Of a stretch of 41,526 nt of DNA, positions 40,270 through 41,526 are shown one piece after another (position 1 is the first letter of the stretch; each line of letters opens with the position of its first letter). The stretch lies in contig DASTBT010000035.1 of the NCBI GenBank assembly GCA_035711865.1, forward strand, positions 1-41,526, read 5' to 3'. This DNA is from JAOUEA01 sp035711865 (lineage in GTDB: Bacteria; Actinomycetota; UBA4738; HRBIN12). The notes under the pieces are model-generated. The model made no database searches. It was not told the DNA's origin and worked only from the letters and a program-made list of their open reading frames with translations. A program made the position numbers and the translations under genes.

Positions 40270-40285
40270 TCCGCGGTCGTTTCTC
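40249..40285. terminator. Bidirectional 16-base hairpin terminator
   Basis: Positions 40249-40264 and 40270-40285 are perfectly complementary (16 bases, arm GAGAAACGACCGCGGA) with a 5-base loop that contains the TGA of the HATPase gene. It lies between convergent genes and can serve both. Confidence 0.8.
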
Positions 40286-40302
40286 TACCAAGTTCCGGTG
40301 GT

Positions 40303-40515
40303 TCAGCGGCGTCCGGAGTTCTTCAGGAACAGCGCGAGAAACATACCCACCACGAGGCCAGCGGCCCCAGCGAGCATGGTGCTCCACGCGCCTGCGTGAG
40401 CGGCAGCCTGCGTGGCCTGCGCTCCGGCCAGCGTTGCCGCCTGCGTCGCCTGCCCGACCTCGAGGCCCTTCAACTCGTCCTGCAGCTGACTGATCATCTC
40501 TTCTGAAGTTGCCAT
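40303..40515 (-). CDS. Small Ala-rich membrane protein
   Basis: This 70-residue protein has a hydrophilic N-terminus ('MATSEEMISQLQDELKG'), an Ala/Gln repeat ('QATQAATLAGAQATQAAAHA') and one membrane helix (about 47-64, 'MLAGAAGLVVGMFLALFL') with a basic end. GGGGA precedes the ATG at 40515; an earlier in-frame ATG at 40581 overlaps the neighbour's end and is less likely. The function is unknown; a holin-like or membrane-stress protein are both possible. Confidence 0.6.
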   Translation of the reverse strand: MATSEEMISQLQDELKGLEVGQATQAATLAGAQATQAAAHAGAWSTMLAGAAGLVVGMFLALFLKNSGRR

Positions 40516-40577
40516 GTCTCGTTCCCCTATCTCGATCGGATCGGCGGTTGCGCGATCACTGTCATGCTCGGTGGTCG

Positions 40578-40817
40578 TCAACGTCGCGCATCCACGTTGG
40601 CGTCGGTGCGGTCGCGCCGGACATGGTCGTCTCGACGCTTGAGTCCGAACAGCCCGGCTAGGCCGAGCAGGCCGACGAGGCCGAATAGACCAGTGTCGCC
40701 GTCGTCATCCGTTGCTTCCTCGACAACGTCCGTGCCAGTATCTTGTGCTGTTGCCACCGATACCGTGCCCAGCGACAAAACCAGGGCAGCGGTAATCGCT
40801 GTGAGTGCTCGCCTCAT
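40578..40817 (-). CDS. Exported protein with glycine-rich C-terminal (WGxxGxxG/CTERM-like) segment
   Basis: This 79-residue protein has a signal peptide (about 1-25, 'VLSLGTVSVATAQD'), an acidic middle and a C-terminal hydrophobic Gly-spaced helix ('TGLFGLVGLLGLAGLFGL') followed by basic residues. This architecture is that of WGxxGxxG-type and CTERM-like sorting tails, with F-G in place of W-G. The helix may hold the protein in the membrane. A SigF-like promoter is at 40899-40923, and a 26-base tandem repeat lies in the leader. Confidence 0.68.
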   Translation of the reverse strand: MRRALTAITAALVLSLGTVSVATAQDTGTDVVEEATDDDGDTGLFGLVGLLGLAGLFGLKRRDDHVRRDRTDANVDARR

Positions 40818-40830
40818 GGAATAGAGACCT

Positions 40831-40882
40831 CTCCGTCGTGGACGATCAACGTTTGTCTCCGTCGTGGACGATCAACGTTTGT
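40831..40882. repeat. Perfect 26-base tandem duplication in a gene leader
   Basis: Positions 40831-40856 and 40857-40882 are identical (each begins CTCCGTCGTGGACG and ends CAACGTTTGT, including the AACGTT palindrome). The pair lies 14 bases before the ATG at 40817 (minus strand), inside the predicted transcript leader. Confidence 0.95.
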
Positions 40883-40898
40883 CGTCCGGGTCTCAGTC

Positions 40899-40923
40899 CT
40901 ACCCTGGCGGCTCTTTCCGAAAC
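40899..40923 (-). promoter_or_regulatory. Putative SigB/SigF-type promoter for the exported protein gene
   Basis: On the minus strand GTTT (40923-40920), 15 bases, then GGGTAG (40904-40899), one mismatch to GGGTAT. The leader to ATG 40817 would be about 75 bases and would contain both repeat copies. Confidence 0.6.
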
Positions 40924-41083
40924 GACGACTCGTCAGACGACGGATACCGTTCGCGTCCGAGGGTTGGTGATGCAGGGGTAGTGGGTCAGCTTGAATGAGC
41001 CCCCCCTTGATGTGCTTGAGCCGAGACAACACCCGGGACCGAGAATTGCCACAAGCCCGGAGAGGCCGCTAGGTTTTTTCTTT

Positions 41084-41422
41084 ATGGCCGAAAACTTCTC
41101 GACAGAGGTCAACGCAACGGACGAGGCGACGGTCATCCACGTCCGCGGCGAGATCGACATGGCGACCGCGGGACGGCTGCGAGACGCTATCGAACCCCAC
41201 ATGGGTCCCGAGCAGACCATCGTTCTGGACCTCTCCGAGGTCGAGTTCATGGACTCGTCGTGCCTGAAGGTGCTTGTCCAAGCGCGCGGTCGACTCACCG
41301 AGAACGGCGGCTCACTAGTCCTCCGCAACCCGTCGCGCGCCGCGCACCGGGTGCTCACCGTCGGCGGCGCCAACGACCTCCTCGAAACTGACGCCCGGGA
41401 TCACCCCTCAGATTCAAACTGA
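41084..41422 (+). CDS. STAS-domain anti-anti-sigma factor
   Basis: This 112-residue single STAS-domain protein has 'IHVRGEIDMATAGRLRDAI' and the phosphorylation loop 'VEFMDSSCLKVLV'. It is the third STAS protein in the window and the closest to the HATPase at 39829-40269, though not in one operon with it. The ATG at 41084 follows a T-rich stretch with no clear ribosome site; the frame is open to 40991, so an earlier start is possible. The last 100 bases of the window after it hold no gene that I can see. Confidence 0.85.
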   Translation: MAENFSTEVNATDEATVIHVRGEIDMATAGRLRDAIEPHMGPEQTIVLDLSEVEFMDSSCLKVLVQARGRLTENGGSLVLRNPSRAAHRVLTVGGANDLLETDARDHPSDSN

Positions 41423-41461
41423 CTCGCTACCTGACCCACTCCGGACGCCGAGGCGCTTGCC

Positions 41462-41490
41462 TGAGCATCTCCGCGCCCTCAGGATGCTCA
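41462..41490. terminator. Hairpin after the STAS gene
   Basis: TGAGCATC (41462-41469) and GATGCTCA (41483-41490) are perfectly complementary over a 13-base loop, 40 bases after the STAS stop. An alternative pairing of CCTGAG with CTCAGG is also possible. It could be a weak terminator. Confidence 0.35.
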
Positions 41491-41526
41491 CTGCACGACT
41501 TGCCCGTGTGCTACGTGGCGCTCGGC

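Noticed and set aside
38465..41526. Search for a second copy of the tRNA-Leu 3' end (attachment site) and an integrase
   Set aside because: No repeat of the CTCGCCCACCA end and no integrase-like frame were seen in the window, so element borders cannot be set.

Overview
The window looks like chromosomal DNA of a high-GC actinobacterium, probably an uncultured or poorly studied deep lineage. I base this on the pknB-pbpA-rodA-pstP-fhaB-fhaA gene order, a SigB/SigF-type sigma factor with a partner-switching network, an F420-type luciferase-like oxidoreductase, UdgX, a poxvirus-like topoisomerase IB, and many GTG starts with 4-base ATGA/GTGA overlaps. I cannot name a genus.

Layout. 1-2169: a cut nucleotidyltransferase, a BON protein, a metallophosphoesterase and a DUF72 protein, all on +. 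2256-4697: small stress-type genes (basic KGG-like protein, 47-residue C2H2 finger, hemerythrin, Rho-N-type protein, membrane protein, DUF421). 4694-6501: a DapA-family aldolase with proline dehydrogenase. 6546-9701: a small zinc-site protein, an anti-sigma kinase, a STAS protein, a degenerate anti-sigma protein with its sigma factor, and a CBS protein. 9787-14805: topoisomerase IB, two small zinc proteins with a membrane protein, a luciferase-like oxidoreductase, and a membrane PAS-GAF-PP2C phosphatase. 15055-18457: UdgX, isocitrate lyase and a secreted delta-60 repeat protein. 18555-27784: histidine biosynthesis (hisD-C-B-H-A-F-I, then hisG), interrupted by a PAS-GAF-GAF-PP2C-HATPase protein and a STAS protein. 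27786-29432: a 51-residue membrane protein, HU and a serine hydrolase. 29429-38258: a double-length ThyX and the cell-wall/division kinase cluster. 38378-38464: tRNA-Leu(CAG). 38465-41526: an accessory tail with HTH gene remnants, small ORFs, another HATPase, a signal-peptide/glycine-rich C-terminal protein and another STAS protein.

The main biological signal is a general-stress (SigB/SigF-like) circuit. The window carries one sigma factor, three STAS anti-anti-sigma proteins, two HATPase anti-sigma kinases plus one fused HATPase, one degenerate anti-sigma protein next to the sigma gene, and two PP2C phosphatases with sensory domains. I also find a recurrent promoter-like motif, GTTT-N15/16-GGGWA or a close variant, upstream of at least eight gene starts: hemerythrin, the Rho-N protein, the C-x4-C/C-x2-H protein, an anti-sigma kinase, the CBS protein, the zinc/membrane operon, and two genes of the accessory tail. 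Its form matches the known SigF/SigB class (GTTT then GGGTAT), so I infer that these genes are the local regulon of the sigma factor encoded here. No CRISPR array, IS element or intact prophage was seen.
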